From assembly GCF_014077505.1 (NCBI RefSeq), contig NZ_JACGWA010000001.1:124001-188000 (forward strand): a DNA stretch of 64,000 nt. Reading direction: 5' to 3'. Under the pieces are notes generated by a model. That model was given only the letters and a program-made list of their open reading frames with translations, searched no databases and was not told the DNA's origin. Each line of letters opens with the position of its first letter. Within the stretch, counting starts at the first letter, position 1. This DNA is from Colwellia sp. BRX10-3. GTDB taxonomy: Bacteria; Pseudomonadota; Gammaproteobacteria; Enterobacterales; Alteromonadaceae. The position numbers and the translations under genes were made by a program. Positions 34,773 to 44,117 of the stretch are shown here, piece after piece.

Positions 34773-35957
34773 TTATTTCAAAGCATTGACCGTAACATTA
34801 GGTGAGCGTTTAACCACTTCATCATTTAACTCAATCCCAATACCTGGTATTTCAGATACTTCAAAAAATCCGTTTACGGGTTGTGGGTCTTGTAAACATA
34901 ACTCTCGGTTCCAGTCTTTAATTGCATAAGTATGATGCTCATGAATTAAAAAGTTTGGAATAGCAGTTTCAAGGTGCAAAGATGCGGCTGTTGCCACTGG
35001 GCCGCCACACACATGCGCCTGAATTCGAATGTCGTAAACATCGGCATAATCACAAACTTTCTTCGCTTCGGTAAAACCGCCACATAAGCCAATATCCGGC
35101 TGTAATACGTCAATACTTTGGTCTTCAAAATAAGGTCGTACGTCCCAACGATGGTATAAGCGTTCACCTCCAGCAATTGGGACATTAACATTATCAGAAA
35201 CTTTTTTATGTACGGCAGAGTTTAAATAGTTAACCGGCTCTTCATAGAACATGCAGCCAACTTCTTCAACTATTCGGCCCATTTGAATTGCCGATGCTGC
35301 GCCCATTAATGAATGCGATTCAAAAATAATGTCGACGTCTTCACCAACCGCATCACGAATAGCGCGCAAGCGATTACCAAATAAGCGCATTTGTTTCGGA
35401 GTAAATAATTTAGTGCGATCAAAGGAAGAACTGCCATCGTGGTTATAAACAATAGGGTCAACTTTTACCGCGTCATAACCTTGAGCAACTGCTTTTAAAG
35501 CAGCTTCAGCATATTGTGCCGGCTCAATAAGTTTATTAATTTTTTCATCCCAATCAAACTGCAATTGGCTGGCATAAGTACGCAATTTACCATTAGTTTT
35601 TCCGCCTAATAATTGATAAACCGGTAAACCTAGTGCTTTACCTTTTATATCCCACAGCGCGGTGTCAATTGCACTCATTGCTGAATACAAAACGGGGCCG
35701 CCGCCTAATCCCCAAAAGCTTTCGCGCAACATACGCGACCACAGCAATTCAGTATTAAAAGGATTAAAACCGATTAGTACCGCTTCAGTAATTTCTTTTA
35801 GCATGGCTGCAGCAGCGCTGTGACCCCAGTCATATGCAAGCCCCGCTTCACCTACACCAGTAATGCCTTCATCAGTATGTACACGAATAAAAACGGGATT
35901 CCAGCCTGGACGCTTTGGACATTCAATATCAAAAATTTCTACATGAGTTACTTTCAT
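34773..35957 (-). CDS. Enolase-superfamily sugar-acid dehydratase (mandelate racemase type)
   Basis: 394 aa with a capping domain and a modified TIM barrel. Metal ligands appear as Glu213, Glu239 and Glu265 (IFESH, FYEEPVN, IAGGERLY), and His215 and His315 are candidate catalytic bases. The Glu-x-His pair at the first ligand and the spacing resemble mannonate and galactonate dehydratases, where Asp-x-His is usual. Lys165-Val-Asp167 is also present. It probably removes water from an aldonic acid to give a 2-keto-3-deoxy acid. GAGAG precedes the ATG. It lies 64 bases downstream of the aldolase-like gene. Confidence 0.85.
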   Translation of the reverse strand: MKVTHVEIFDIECPKRPGWNPVFIRVHTDEGITGVGEAGLAYDWGHSAAAAMLKEITEAVLIGFNPFNTELLWSRMLRESFWGLGGGPVLYSAMSAIDTALWDIKGKALGLPVYQLLGGKTNGKLRTYASQLQFDWDEKINKLIEPAQYAEAALKAVAQGYDAVKVDPIVYNHDGSSSFDRTKLFTPKQMRLFGNRLRAIRDAVGEDVDIIFESHSLMGAASAIQMGRIVEEVGCMFYEEPVNYLNSAVHKKVSDNVNVPIAGGERLYHRWDVRPYFEDQSIDVLQPDIGLCGGFTEAKKVCDYADVYDIRIQAHVCGGPVATAASLHLETAIPNFLIHEHHTYAIKDWNRELCLQDPQPVNGFFEVSEIPGIGIELNDEVVKRSPNVTVNALK

Positions 35958-36021
35958 TACGCTCTCTTTACATTATTTTTTAATGCTGTTCTACAATAGC
36001 TACACCAAAACTTGTTGGCGG

Positions 36022-36798
36022 TTATAGCGCGAAACTTGGATCTTCTTTATATACCCGACGTAACATGGCTGGCCACGCTTTTTGCCCACCTGTTAGCCCG
36101 GTATGCACAATGCTTGCTTGTGCTTTAATTCCATCAACAATACTTTGGTCTACCAACAAGGGCTTCATCCCAGTTGACATGACTTGTACTTGAATTTCGC
36201 AAGCGCGGATCAAGTCATACATATGCATAAAAGCATCACCAATAGTTCTGCCCATCGTTAGCGCGCCATGATTACGCAACAACATAAAGTTTTTATCACC
36301 TAAGTCTTGTTGTATTCTCAGTTTTTCATCAGTGTTAACCGCTAAACCTTCATAGTCGTGATAACTTAATGAAGCCAACGCAAACATTGAATATTGACTG
36401 ATTGGTAACAAACCGTCTTGCAAACTTGCTACAGCTATCGCTGCATTACTGTGAACATGCAGCGCACAAATATCGTCATGACGTACTTCATGAATTGCAC
36501 TGTGAATAGTAAAACCTGCTGGGTTAAATTCAAATGGACAATCGTCATCAACAATGTTGCCCGCCATATCTATTTTAACTAAGTTAGATGCGGTAATTTC
36601 ATCAAACCGCAAACCAAAAGCATTAATAAGCACATGTTCTGTATCAGGAATACGCACCGATACATGAGTGTAAATTAAGTCGTCCCAACCATGCAGCGCA
36701 ATCAGTCGATAACATGCAGCTAAGTCAACTCTGAGCTGCCACTCTTGCGCTGATACTTTATTTTTTAAATCAATTATCGGAAGTGCTAACATCAGCAT
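36022..36798 (-). CDS. Class II aldolase/adducin family protein
   Basis: 258 aa. The zinc histidines are visible as His114 and His116 (ALHVHSNAA) and His177 (LLRNHGAL). The glutamate used as acid/base in fuculose-phosphate aldolase (SSEW context) is not seen at the expected place, where the sequence reads FNPAGFTIHSAIHE; this is the adducin-like subtype. A retro-aldol role is therefore uncertain. AAGG precedes the ATG (36798), and a second ATG follows six bases on. It is the first gene of the pair with the dehydratase. Confidence 0.85.
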   Translation of the reverse strand: MLMLALPIIDLKNKVSAQEWQLRVDLAACYRLIALHGWDDLIYTHVSVRIPDTEHVLINAFGLRFDEITASNLVKIDMAGNIVDDDCPFEFNPAGFTIHSAIHEVRHDDICALHVHSNAAIAVASLQDGLLPISQYSMFALASLSYHDYEGLAVNTDEKLRIQQDLGDKNFMLLRNHGALTMGRTIGDAFMHMYDLIRACEIQVQVMSTGMKPLLVDQSIVDGIKAQASIVHTGLTGGQKAWPAMLRRVYKEDPSFAL

Positions 36799-36944
36799 TT
36801 ACTACCTTTTTCTTGAAAATTACTTTAGGGTCTTTATGCTCAAGACATTTAAAGATGCTTGGATAACTATGCGACAAACTTTATCCTATGATGGCATAGA
36901 GTGAAAGCACCAGATATTCTTACATAGAACAAAACAGGTGAATT

Positions 36945-37709
36945 ATGTGCATTTTGTTTATCGCTATTGAACAACACCCCGAGTACCCGATTATTATTTG
37001 TGCTAATCGTGATGAATTTCATCAACGTCCGACACAAAACATGCACTGGTGGCCAGAACAAAACATATTAGCAGGTAAAGATTTACAAGCAGGTGGGACT
37101 TGGCTTGGCTTAAACTCTGAAAGTTACTTTTCCGCGTTAACTAACTTTCGTCGACCCGCAAGGTTTGATGAGCATAAACGTTCACGCGGTGATTTAGTCG
37201 TGAAGGCATTGAAAGCAGATGGCAACAAAGTACAGCAGCATTTGTCGCAGGACGCCCATCAATATAACGACTTTAATTTAGTTTTTGGTCCGTTAAATAA
37301 TTTACAAGCATTTGATAGTGTAAATAAAAAACTTATCTCCCTCAAACCTGGTTTTCATAGTATTTGCAATGGTGCACTAGATGATATTTGGCCAAAAATG
37401 GCTTTGGGCATCACAACAATAGAAACCTTAATTACAGCTAATGAGGTGAACATAGAGGCGTTTTTTTCTGTCATGATGAACCAAGAACTTGCGCATGAGC
37501 AACAATTACCTATGACCGGAATTAGCGTAGAGTTGGAATATTTACTCAGTAGTATATTTATCGTATCGCCTGAATATGGTACACGCTCAACCGCTATAGT
37601 TTTGCAATCAAAGGTAGGTAATATTGAAATTTATGAACGTAATTATAATGAAGCTGGTCAGGTAATTAATCAAAATAAGTTTGATATCGAAACAAAAAAC
37701 AAAGCCTAG
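36945..37709 (+). CDS. NRDE family protein (TANGO2-like)
   Basis: 254 aa. The N-terminus MCILFIAIEQHPEYPIIICANRDEF carries the family's cysteine and the Asn-Arg-Asp-Glu signature. Further matches are the GGTWLGLN block and STAIVLQS near the end. The fold is Ntn-hydrolase-like with Cys2 as possible nucleophile. The function in bacteria is not established, and eukaryotic TANGO2 has been linked to heme or lipid handling. AGGTG precedes the ATG. It diverges from the aldolase pair. Confidence 0.88.
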   Translation: MCILFIAIEQHPEYPIIICANRDEFHQRPTQNMHWWPEQNILAGKDLQAGGTWLGLNSESYFSALTNFRRPARFDEHKRSRGDLVVKALKADGNKVQQHLSQDAHQYNDFNLVFGPLNNLQAFDSVNKKLISLKPGFHSICNGALDDIWPKMALGITTIETLITANEVNIEAFFSVMMNQELAHEQQLPMTGISVELEYLLSSIFIVSPEYGTRSTAIVLQSKVGNIEIYERNYNEAGQVINQNKFDIETKNKA

Positions 37710-37713
37710 TCTA

Positions 37714-37887
37714 TTACACCATTTGTCGAATAATGGCGGCAATAATCGCGATAAAAACCACTACCCATAATATCTTAGAATATTTTTGTTGCTGTTCAGC
37801 TTCCATTGGTTTGCCATAGCGTTCACCTAAAATCACCATTAATGCAACAGCGGCAAATACACAAAATAAAATAATCAATAAGGTCAT
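37714..37887 (-). CDS. 57-residue two-helix membrane protein
   Basis: An open frame of 57 codons starts at ATG 37887. It encodes a hydrophobic segment (MTLLIILFCVFAAVALMVIL), a polar charged loop (GERYGKPMEAEQQQKYSK) and a second hydrophobic segment ending in IRQMV. The hydrophobic-charged-hydrophobic alternation and normal codon choice argue for a real gene. The ribosome site is weak (AGGAT about 11 bases upstream). It converges with the NRDE gene, five bases from its stop. I do not recognise a family. Confidence 0.6.
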   Translation of the reverse strand: MTLLIILFCVFAAVALMVILGERYGKPMEAEQQQKYSKILWVVVFIAIIAAIIRQMV

Positions 37888-38113
37888 TCGGTTTATAATC
37901 CTTTTATCGCCATTTATTAGCGATTTTTGAATTTTCTAAAAAAGTAATCTTTGGTTATTTGCTCATCATACCGAGATCTGCTTTATCTGCAAACGTATCT
38001 CCCCCTTAAACCCGCTTTTAAACAACAAATTCATTGAGATCTGACATCTGTGCTTTCATTTTAAAATTAATCATTTACCATATGAAATTATTTTCAATTT
38101 GAACAAGCTTGCC

Positions 38114-39340
38114 ATGCCAAATACTGATAGTTTTACCGATAAACGACGATTTATAATTCGTTTAGGCAAGGCCTTACATAAATTTGGGACGCCTGCTTAT
38201 CGATTAGAGGCACATTTAACTGACGTCTCGAATAGCTTGGGTGTTTACGGCTCTTTTGTTATTACCCCGACATCGTTAACATTCGTTTTATCTGAAGATG
38301 ACGAAAATCAAGACTACAACCATATTCTGCGAGTTGCGCCGGGCGAGCTCGACTTAGGTTCATTGGCCCGTGCCGACGAATTAGTTGATGAACTTACCTC
38401 GGGCCAACGCACGTTATCAGAGGCGATTGAACGCTTAGATGAAATAGCTAACAAACCGAATCCTTATGGTCGTTTTTTAACTTTTCTTGCGTTTGGCGCT
38501 TCAAGTGGTGCTTTCGCCATGTTGATGCACACCAGTTGGAATGACGTTTTTTGGTCTTCGTTATTGGGCTTGATAGTTTGCTTATTTACCTTTTGGGCAG
38601 AACGTTCACGCCGCGTAACCGACATGCTAGAGCCTATTGCCGCGATGACAACCGCAATTTTAGCCACAGCGATTGCTTTAATCGATCCTAGTATTAATAT
38701 CCCGTTGGTGGTTTTGTCGAGCATCATCGCCTTTATTCCTGGCTTGTCATTAACCTTGGCTTTATCAGAACTTGCCGCGCGAAATTTGATGTCAGGTACT
38801 GCAAGGCTGATGGATGCCTTGATGATATTATTTAAAATTTACTTTGGTGGTGTTTTAGGTATCGCCTTAGGAAAAATGATGTGGGGCGAAGTCGCTTTCA
38901 TTCAGCCACCCAACACACCTAATTGGACCTCATGGGCAGCTGTTACCACCTTATCAATCAGCTTAGTTATCTTATTTAAATGTCGTAAAAAAGACGCACC
39001 TTGGGGCATTATTTCAGGTTATGTAGCCTTTGGTGCTAGCATAGTTGGCGCTGAATATTTAGGTGTTGCCTTAGGGGCATTTGTTGGCGCTTTTGCTTTA
39101 GGTATATATGGTAGTATTTTTTCACGCATTATGAACCTACCCTCAAGTATTGTTAAATTAATGGGACTGGTTGTTTTGGTGCCTGGAAGTAAAGTGTATA
39201 TTGGTTTAAGCAACGCAGTGTCGGGGCAAACTATGTTAAATGCCACTGACATCGGCTCGCAGACATTTCTAATTTTTATGTCATTAGTCGCGGGGCTTAT
39301 TTTTGCCAACGTTGCTTTTCCATCAAGAAAAATTCTTTAA
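38114..39340 (+). CDS. Threonine/serine exporter family protein (ThrE-like)
   Basis: 408 aa from the ATG at 38114. The soluble N-terminal domain (about residues 10-125; LGKALHKFGTPAYRLEAHL, TSLTFVLSEDDE) and about ten membrane helices (from 130) correspond to the two fused ThrE domains (DUF1212 plus DUF3815). ThrE exports threonine and serine in Corynebacterium; transport of those amino acids here is an inference. A TTG at 38099 in frame is an alternative start and neither has a ribosome site. A TetR gene follows after 31 bases. Confidence 0.86.
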   Translation: MPNTDSFTDKRRFIIRLGKALHKFGTPAYRLEAHLTDVSNSLGVYGSFVITPTSLTFVLSEDDENQDYNHILRVAPGELDLGSLARADELVDELTSGQRTLSEAIERLDEIANKPNPYGRFLTFLAFGASSGAFAMLMHTSWNDVFWSSLLGLIVCLFTFWAERSRRVTDMLEPIAAMTTAILATAIALIDPSINIPLVVLSSIIAFIPGLSLTLALSELAARNLMSGTARLMDALMILFKIYFGGVLGIALGKMMWGEVAFIQPPNTPNWTSWAAVTTLSISLVILFKCRKKDAPWGIISGYVAFGASIVGAEYLGVALGAFVGAFALGIYGSIFSRIMNLPSSIVKLMGLVVLVPGSKVYIGLSNAVSGQTMLNATDIGSQTFLIFMSLVAGLIFANVAFPSRKIL

Positions 39341-39371
39341 TGACAAGCACTCACACTAGGCTATTTAGCTA

Positions 39372-39983
39372 ATGATAACCAAAACAAAATACCACCATGG
39401 CGATTTGCGTAAGTCGCTAGTGAGTACAGCAACAAACATGGTGACAGAAGCTGGCATTGAAGGTTTGTCGTTGCGTAAACTCGCCGAACGCATTGGTGTG
39501 TCTCGCACGGCTGCTTATCATCATTTTACCGATAAAAATGATTTGTTATGTGCTATTGCTGAGCAGGGTTTTGAGCAATGGCATCAGCGCGCTAGTGAAA
39601 TTTTCTCTGAAGAAGAACTGTCTCATGAAGCGAAGTATCGCAACTTTGTTCACGCGTATATAGGTTTTGCAACCAAAAACCCATCGCTATACGAGCTGAT
39701 GTTTGGCCGAGTTATTTGGAAAGCAAACAATAGCACTCAAACGTTAAAGGAAATTGCCTACACTAGTTTTAACTATCAAGTTGAAATGACTAAGCTATGG
39801 CAAGAGCAAGGTATTATTATTCAAGGCGAAAATACTCTAAGGCTAGCTCAAGTGACTTGGGCTACTTTACATGGTATCGCACGTTTAGTGATTGACGGCA
39901 TATACGCACAAGAAAGCCAAATCGATGAAATGTGTGAATGTGCGGTTAACGTGTTTCTCGCAAGTACACATAATACCCACTGA
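39372..39983 (+). CDS. TetR/AcrR family regulator
   Basis: 203 aa. The N-terminal helix-turn-helix is clear (HHGDLRKSLVSTATNMVTEAGIEGLSLRKLAERIGVSRTAAYHHF, about residues 8-52), and the C-terminal domain (TetR_C, about 80-195) is of the WHG type. It is 31 bases after the ThrE-like exporter on the same strand, so it may control it as a downstream autoregulator. No obvious dyad is seen at the exporter promoter. Confidence 0.9.
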   Translation: MITKTKYHHGDLRKSLVSTATNMVTEAGIEGLSLRKLAERIGVSRTAAYHHFTDKNDLLCAIAEQGFEQWHQRASEIFSEEELSHEAKYRNFVHAYIGFATKNPSLYELMFGRVIWKANNSTQTLKEIAYTSFNYQVEMTKLWQEQGIIIQGENTLRLAQVTWATLHGIARLVIDGIYAQESQIDEMCECAVNVFLASTHNTH

Positions 39984-40029
39984 AATAATGAATTAGCCTA
40001 CTTTAGGCAAAATAAAAAGGTAATTTTTT

Positions 40030-40644
40030 ATGACAACCGCTGACAATCAAACAAAACTTGCCCAATTTGATGAGTTTTTTTCCATAGGCTATGACTTCAA
40101 TATCAACGCGAATGTTATCGAATTAGCAAAATTGCCTAACTATCAGCAGTTTATTGAAAACATGCCAGCTCCATTTAAAATAGCGTCAGAAGTAAGCACC
40201 TTAGATCAAAAGGCCCTGCGCCCACTTCAAGCTGTTGCGGGTGTTGCCAGTCAATTAATGGAATACCTTAATCATCAAGCCAAAAAAATGGATCTTTTAG
40301 TCGGTTATATTCTTAGCCAACAAAACGATGCAAGCACAAGGTTTCAAGCCGTTAAATTTGGTGGTGGTGGCATTATATTTAAAAGCAAAGACACAACAAC
40401 TTTTAGCAAAGGTAACTTTATTGAATTGAAGTTGTTTTTTGCCGAAGAAAACACGGCGATTTTTTGTATTGGCGAAATCGTAGATAGCGAATTAGTCGAC
40501 GACCACAGCCAGCTCAAGGTGATTTTTCATCATATTCGTGAAGAAGATCAAGAAACATTAGTGCGCAATAGTTTGCATCAACAATCAAAACAACTTCAAG
40601 CCTTAGCGCAACAGCGTAATCAAGCTAAAAAATCTGAAACTTAA
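40030..40644 (+). CDS. PilZ-like domain protein
   Basis: 204 aa. The N-terminal part is helical (about 1-100). The second half has a beta-rich PilZ-type pattern (VKFGGGGIIFKSKDTTTFSKGNFIELKLFF ... FCIGEIVDSELVDD) ending in a typical I-x-E-E-D-Q-E-x-L-V-R-x-S helix. The c-di-GMP-binding RxxxR and DxSxxG motifs of standard PilZ domains are not evident, so nucleotide binding is doubtful. AAGG precedes the ATG. Its position near three c-di-GMP enzymes in the window may be coincidence. Confidence 0.6.
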   Translation: MTTADNQTKLAQFDEFFSIGYDFNINANVIELAKLPNYQQFIENMPAPFKIASEVSTLDQKALRPLQAVAGVASQLMEYLNHQAKKMDLLVGYILSQQNDASTRFQAVKFGGGGIIFKSKDTTTFSKGNFIELKLFFAEENTAIFCIGEIVDSELVDDHSQLKVIFHHIREEDQETLVRNSLHQQSKQLQALAQQRNQAKKSET

Positions 40645-41132
40645 ACTGATTAGTGCTAGTTAGCTTCTTTATCATTCAATTTACTGATAATTAAGCTCGG
40701 CTATTAATAATTAAATTTGATTTTAAAGTTATATTTTGCCGATATCAGCATTATTTTTACTCGTAATAGCCGTTAAGACTTAATAAAATAACTTTTTATT
40801 TCAAATAAAACTCAAAGATAAACCTCACTTTAACCATGCAATAGCCAAGTTGCTACTAAAGCTAGCGATGGTAAAGTACACATTCCACCTTACTTAACAG
40901 CTAAAAATAAAAACGTAAGCCATTGTTTTATAGTTATTTATTTTATTTAACAGCCATTCACTTATTACTTTATATTTTTTATCCCGCTATTTTTAGCGTA
41001 AATTTTGAGTCTGTATTTTAATTCGATAAAAAATTTTGATGAATAATCGCAAAATAATTCACTTTTCAATTCTTAATTATCAGCACATTATCTAGTGGAA
41101 AATACAAATATGATTTTTTATAAGGTAAAGAA
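40645..41132. other. Intergenic region
   Basis: About 490 very AT-rich bases with no credible gene, hairpin or repeat. It probably includes the promoter of the small gene at 41133. Confidence 0.4.
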
Positions 41133-41351
41133 GTGAACATTGATACATATGCAGACACTGATATTGATGAAGATTCAAATTTTGATACTGGTATTGCTGG
41201 TTTTGAAATTGCCTATGGTTCAACCAATAAAAAAGCAATGAGAAAAACAACGAAACAAACATATCAGATAAGACAAAGATTAGATTCATTAAATGAAAAA
41301 AAATTTCTTGATAGACAACTTAATTCCTTAAGTGACTATTGGGACATGTAA
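41133..41351 (+). CDS. Small acidic/basic protein, PA3496-like
   Basis: 72 aa. The first third is strongly acidic (MNIDTYADTDIDEDSNFD). The second half is basic and helical (RKTTKQTYQIRQRLDSLNEKKFLDRQL) and ends YWDM. That charged helix followed by an aromatic-acidic end resembles the small PA3496 family of gammaproteobacteria, but similarity is weak. The start is GTG with AAGG seven bases upstream. It is followed after 26 bases by a secreted-protein gene. The function is unknown. Confidence 0.6.
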   Translation: MNIDTYADTDIDEDSNFDTGIAGFEIAYGSTNKKAMRKTTKQTYQIRQRLDSLNEKKFLDRQLNSLSDYWDM

Positions 41352-41377
41352 TTAAATTTACATTAACGAGATTAAAT

Positions 41378-41629
41378 ATGAAAAAATTAATTTTAGCATT
41401 GGCTGTAGTGGCACTAACGTCAAATATAGCATTTGCCCAAGACGAAGAACCTGAGTTAATGGCTGCATCACCTGAATATGTTTTGGGCCTTTTAGCTCAA
41501 TGTAAAAGTGATGCTGCAGAAGATGAAGTTGAAGCTTCAGAAATAAATAGTTATTTATTAACCTGCATTAATGACGAGTTAGAAGCTAGTTATTATGAGC
41601 CAATTAAAGCCTTGCCTAAAGCGGGCTAA
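41378..41629 (+). CDS. Small exported protein of unknown function
   Basis: 83 aa. A clear Sec signal peptide (MKKLILALAVVALTSNIAFA) precedes a 63-residue acidic mature part with two cysteines about 23 residues apart (QCKSD and TCINDE), probably a disulfide. The ATG at 41378 gives the normal signal start; the frame is open to a TTG at 41339 inside the previous gene. It may share a transcript with the 72-aa gene. The role is not recognised. Confidence 0.65.
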   Translation: MKKLILALAVVALTSNIAFAQDEEPELMAASPEYVLGLLAQCKSDAAEDEVEASEINSYLLTCINDELEASYYEPIKALPKAG

Positions 41630-42005
41630 ATAGAGCTAACTTTTATACTTTTTAATGCTAAGTCACTCAAATTATTTAACTCATTTATACAAGTGAGTTA
41701 TTTAATTTGAGTTCACTTATTTACTAAACTGGTTATCTATCTAATTATTCGATTCAGCAAGTGATCGTAAATACACGTTTAATATCAATTCAGTCACTTA
41801 CTCCTCACTAAATAAACATTGCTAAAGTAGCATAGATAATAACAATATTTGCGGCCCTAGCTAACAGCAGCTATTAAGCTAATTAACTGGAATGGAATTC
41901 CAGTACAGAGCTGTCGTAATTGTAGCGTCTAAGTCAACGTCTTTAACCGTCACCTTGATAAGAGTGCAGACCTTTCACTAGTGATTTTTTAGCGCTATTG
42001 AGCTT
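41630..42005. other. Intergenic region between convergent genes
   Basis: About 375 bases with no gene. CTGGAATGGAATTCCAG near 41888 is an imperfect palindrome, and several ACTCA/TGAGT repeats lie between 41664 and 41716. No strong terminator is seen. Confidence 0.35.
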
Positions 42006-44117
42006 CTACCAACTTGTATCAGGCTTCCAATCAGCCACCCATTGGGGAATATCACTGGCCGGCATAGGTTTGGCAATACCATAACCTTGGGCTAAATCAC
42101 AGCCCAGTTTTAATAGCGCCGCACCGTGTTCGATCGTTTCCACACCTTCTGCAATCACCTCTCGTTTGAATGATTTAGCTAAGGCTATCACGCCTTCAAC
42201 AATGGCTAAATCATCCATATCATTCAACATATCTCGCACAAAGCTCTGGTCTATCTTAATCAAGTGTGCTGGTAAACGTCTAAGATAAGTCAGCGACGAA
42301 TAGCCTGTGCCAAAATCATCTAGGGCAAAGTTTACACCCAGTGCTATGCAGTCATTCATGATTTTTGAGACATTATTTATATCATCTAAGGCACTTGTTT
42401 CCAAAACTTCAAGCTCTAAATAACGAGGTTCCACATCGGGGTGAGCTGCTAGCAGTGTCGCTAGTCTCTGCGTAAAGTCTGGTTGCTGTAATTGCACAGC
42501 TGCAATGTTTACGCTAGTGCTTACAGGAAGGTTTAGCCCCATTTTCTGCCATTGGCTTATTTGTGTCAGAACAGTATTAATAACCCACTCCCCCATCTCG
42601 GCACTCATGGGATTATTTTCCATTACAGGCAAAAAATCGATTGGATTTAATAGTCCGCGTTTTGGATGTTGCCAACGAATAAGTGCCTCAACACCTATTA
42701 CCGCAGCTGTTTTCATATTGACTTTTGGTTGATAATGGAGCACAAATTGATGATTATCTAATGCGATACGAATCGCCTCAAGACTTTCCTGTTGTACTTT
42801 TACCGCGTCATCCTGAGCCGTATCAAATAAATGATAACGATTTTTGCCTGATTCTTTAGCCACATACATAGCTTGATCAGCATGACGCATGAGTAGGTCG
42901 GCATCCACACTATCTTGCGGGTAAAGTGTGACGCCAATACTGGCTGATACATTTAACACCACATTACCAACAATCACAGGCTCTGACGCTGCCAATAACA
43001 ACCGTTTTAATACGGGTTCAAAATTTTCAGATGTGGTTAATTCAGCTAATATAGCGACAAATTCATCACCGCCAATTCGGGCTAGAGTATCACCTTCACG
43101 TAAAGCTTCTTTCATGCGAAGAGATAGTGCAATGAGCAGTTCATCACCCACGTCATGACCATAGGCATCATTGACGTGCTTAAAACCATCTAAATCTAGA
43201 AATACCACAGCAAGTGATTGCTTATGACGGCGGCACTGCAACATAGATTGAGATAAACGATCAGCGAGTAAGACACGATTTGGCAAGCTGGTCAGTAAGT
43301 CGTAATGGGCAATATGTTCTAATTGATTTTGATGCTGTTTAATCGCAGTAATGTCAGTGCATAATGAAACGTAATGTTGCACTAAACCATCAGTAGTCTT
43401 CACTGCGCTAATAGTGAGAGTTTCAGGATATATTTCACCATTTTTACGGCGATTCCATATTTCACCATCCCAATGGTCTTGCGCTAGTAAAGTAGTCCAC
43501 ATTTCAGCATAAAACTCGGACGGGTGACGCCCAGATTGAAGAATACTTGGATTTTTACCTAACATTTCTTCAGAAGTGTAACCAGTAATACGGCTGAAAG
43601 TAGTGTTGACTTCAGTAATAGTGCCGTTGGCATCGGTGATCATTATGCCCTCATGAGCGTGGGTAAAGACACTGGCGGCGCGTTTTAGTTTTTCTTCGAT
43701 TTGCTTACTTTCGGTAATATCGTGTATTACTCCTACTAGAAAATAGTTTCCATTAGGATCTTCAAACCGATTCTTCCTTGTCAGCACTCTTTTACTTTGT
43801 AAACCACTAGGTGAAAGTGTTTCTTCGCAGATAACCTCTTTCCCTGTATCCAGTACTTGTCTATCGATAGCAAAAAATCCCTCCATCTCGCTAGGTGGAA
43901 AAGATTCAGCAAGAGTTGAGCCGATTATTTGATTCCTAGACAAGCCAAAAAAACTGCAACATGCGTCATTAACAAGGATAAGTTTAAATTCTTCATCTTT
44001 TACAAATATGGGATATCCTGTATTGTTAAAAATCGCATGGAGGTACATCTCTATATCTGGAGGATTGTCTTCTAACGAACTTAGCGGTGTTGTGTCTTTA
44101 TTTTGCTTCGACGTCAT
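42006..44117 (-). CDS. PAS-PAS-GGDEF-EAL cyclic-di-GMP signalling protein
   Basis: 703 aa with no membrane segment. PAS 1 (about 22-140) and PAS 2 (about 145-265, HEGIMITDANGTITEVN ... ITGYTSEEMLGKNPSILQSG) are followed by a GGDEF domain (about 275-430, active-site ARIGGDEF) and an EAL domain (about 445-690). The EAL domain shows GVEALIRWQHP, DDFGTGYSSL and the late AEGVET. Both catalytic signatures look intact, so cyclase and phosphodiesterase activities are both possible. The ATG at 44117 was chosen for its AAGGAA ribosome site; the frame extends to 44180. It is a single-gene unit. Confidence 0.92.
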   Translation of the reverse strand: MTSKQNKDTTPLSSLEDNPPDIEMYLHAIFNNTGYPIFVKDEEFKLILVNDACCSFFGLSRNQIIGSTLAESFPPSEMEGFFAIDRQVLDTGKEVICEETLSPSGLQSKRVLTRKNRFEDPNGNYFLVGVIHDITESKQIEEKLKRAASVFTHAHEGIMITDANGTITEVNTTFSRITGYTSEEMLGKNPSILQSGRHPSEFYAEMWTTLLAQDHWDGEIWNRRKNGEIYPETLTISAVKTTDGLVQHYVSLCTDITAIKQHQNQLEHIAHYDLLTSLPNRVLLADRLSQSMLQCRRHKQSLAVVFLDLDGFKHVNDAYGHDVGDELLIALSLRMKEALREGDTLARIGGDEFVAILAELTTSENFEPVLKRLLLAASEPVIVGNVVLNVSASIGVTLYPQDSVDADLLMRHADQAMYVAKESGKNRYHLFDTAQDDAVKVQQESLEAIRIALDNHQFVLHYQPKVNMKTAAVIGVEALIRWQHPKRGLLNPIDFLPVMENNPMSAEMGEWVINTVLTQISQWQKMGLNLPVSTSVNIAAVQLQQPDFTQRLATLLAAHPDVEPRYLELEVLETSALDDINNVSKIMNDCIALGVNFALDDFGTGYSSLTYLRRLPAHLIKIDQSFVRDMLNDMDDLAIVEGVIALAKSFKREVIAEGVETIEHGAALLKLGCDLAQGYGIAKPMPASDIPQWVADWKPDTSW

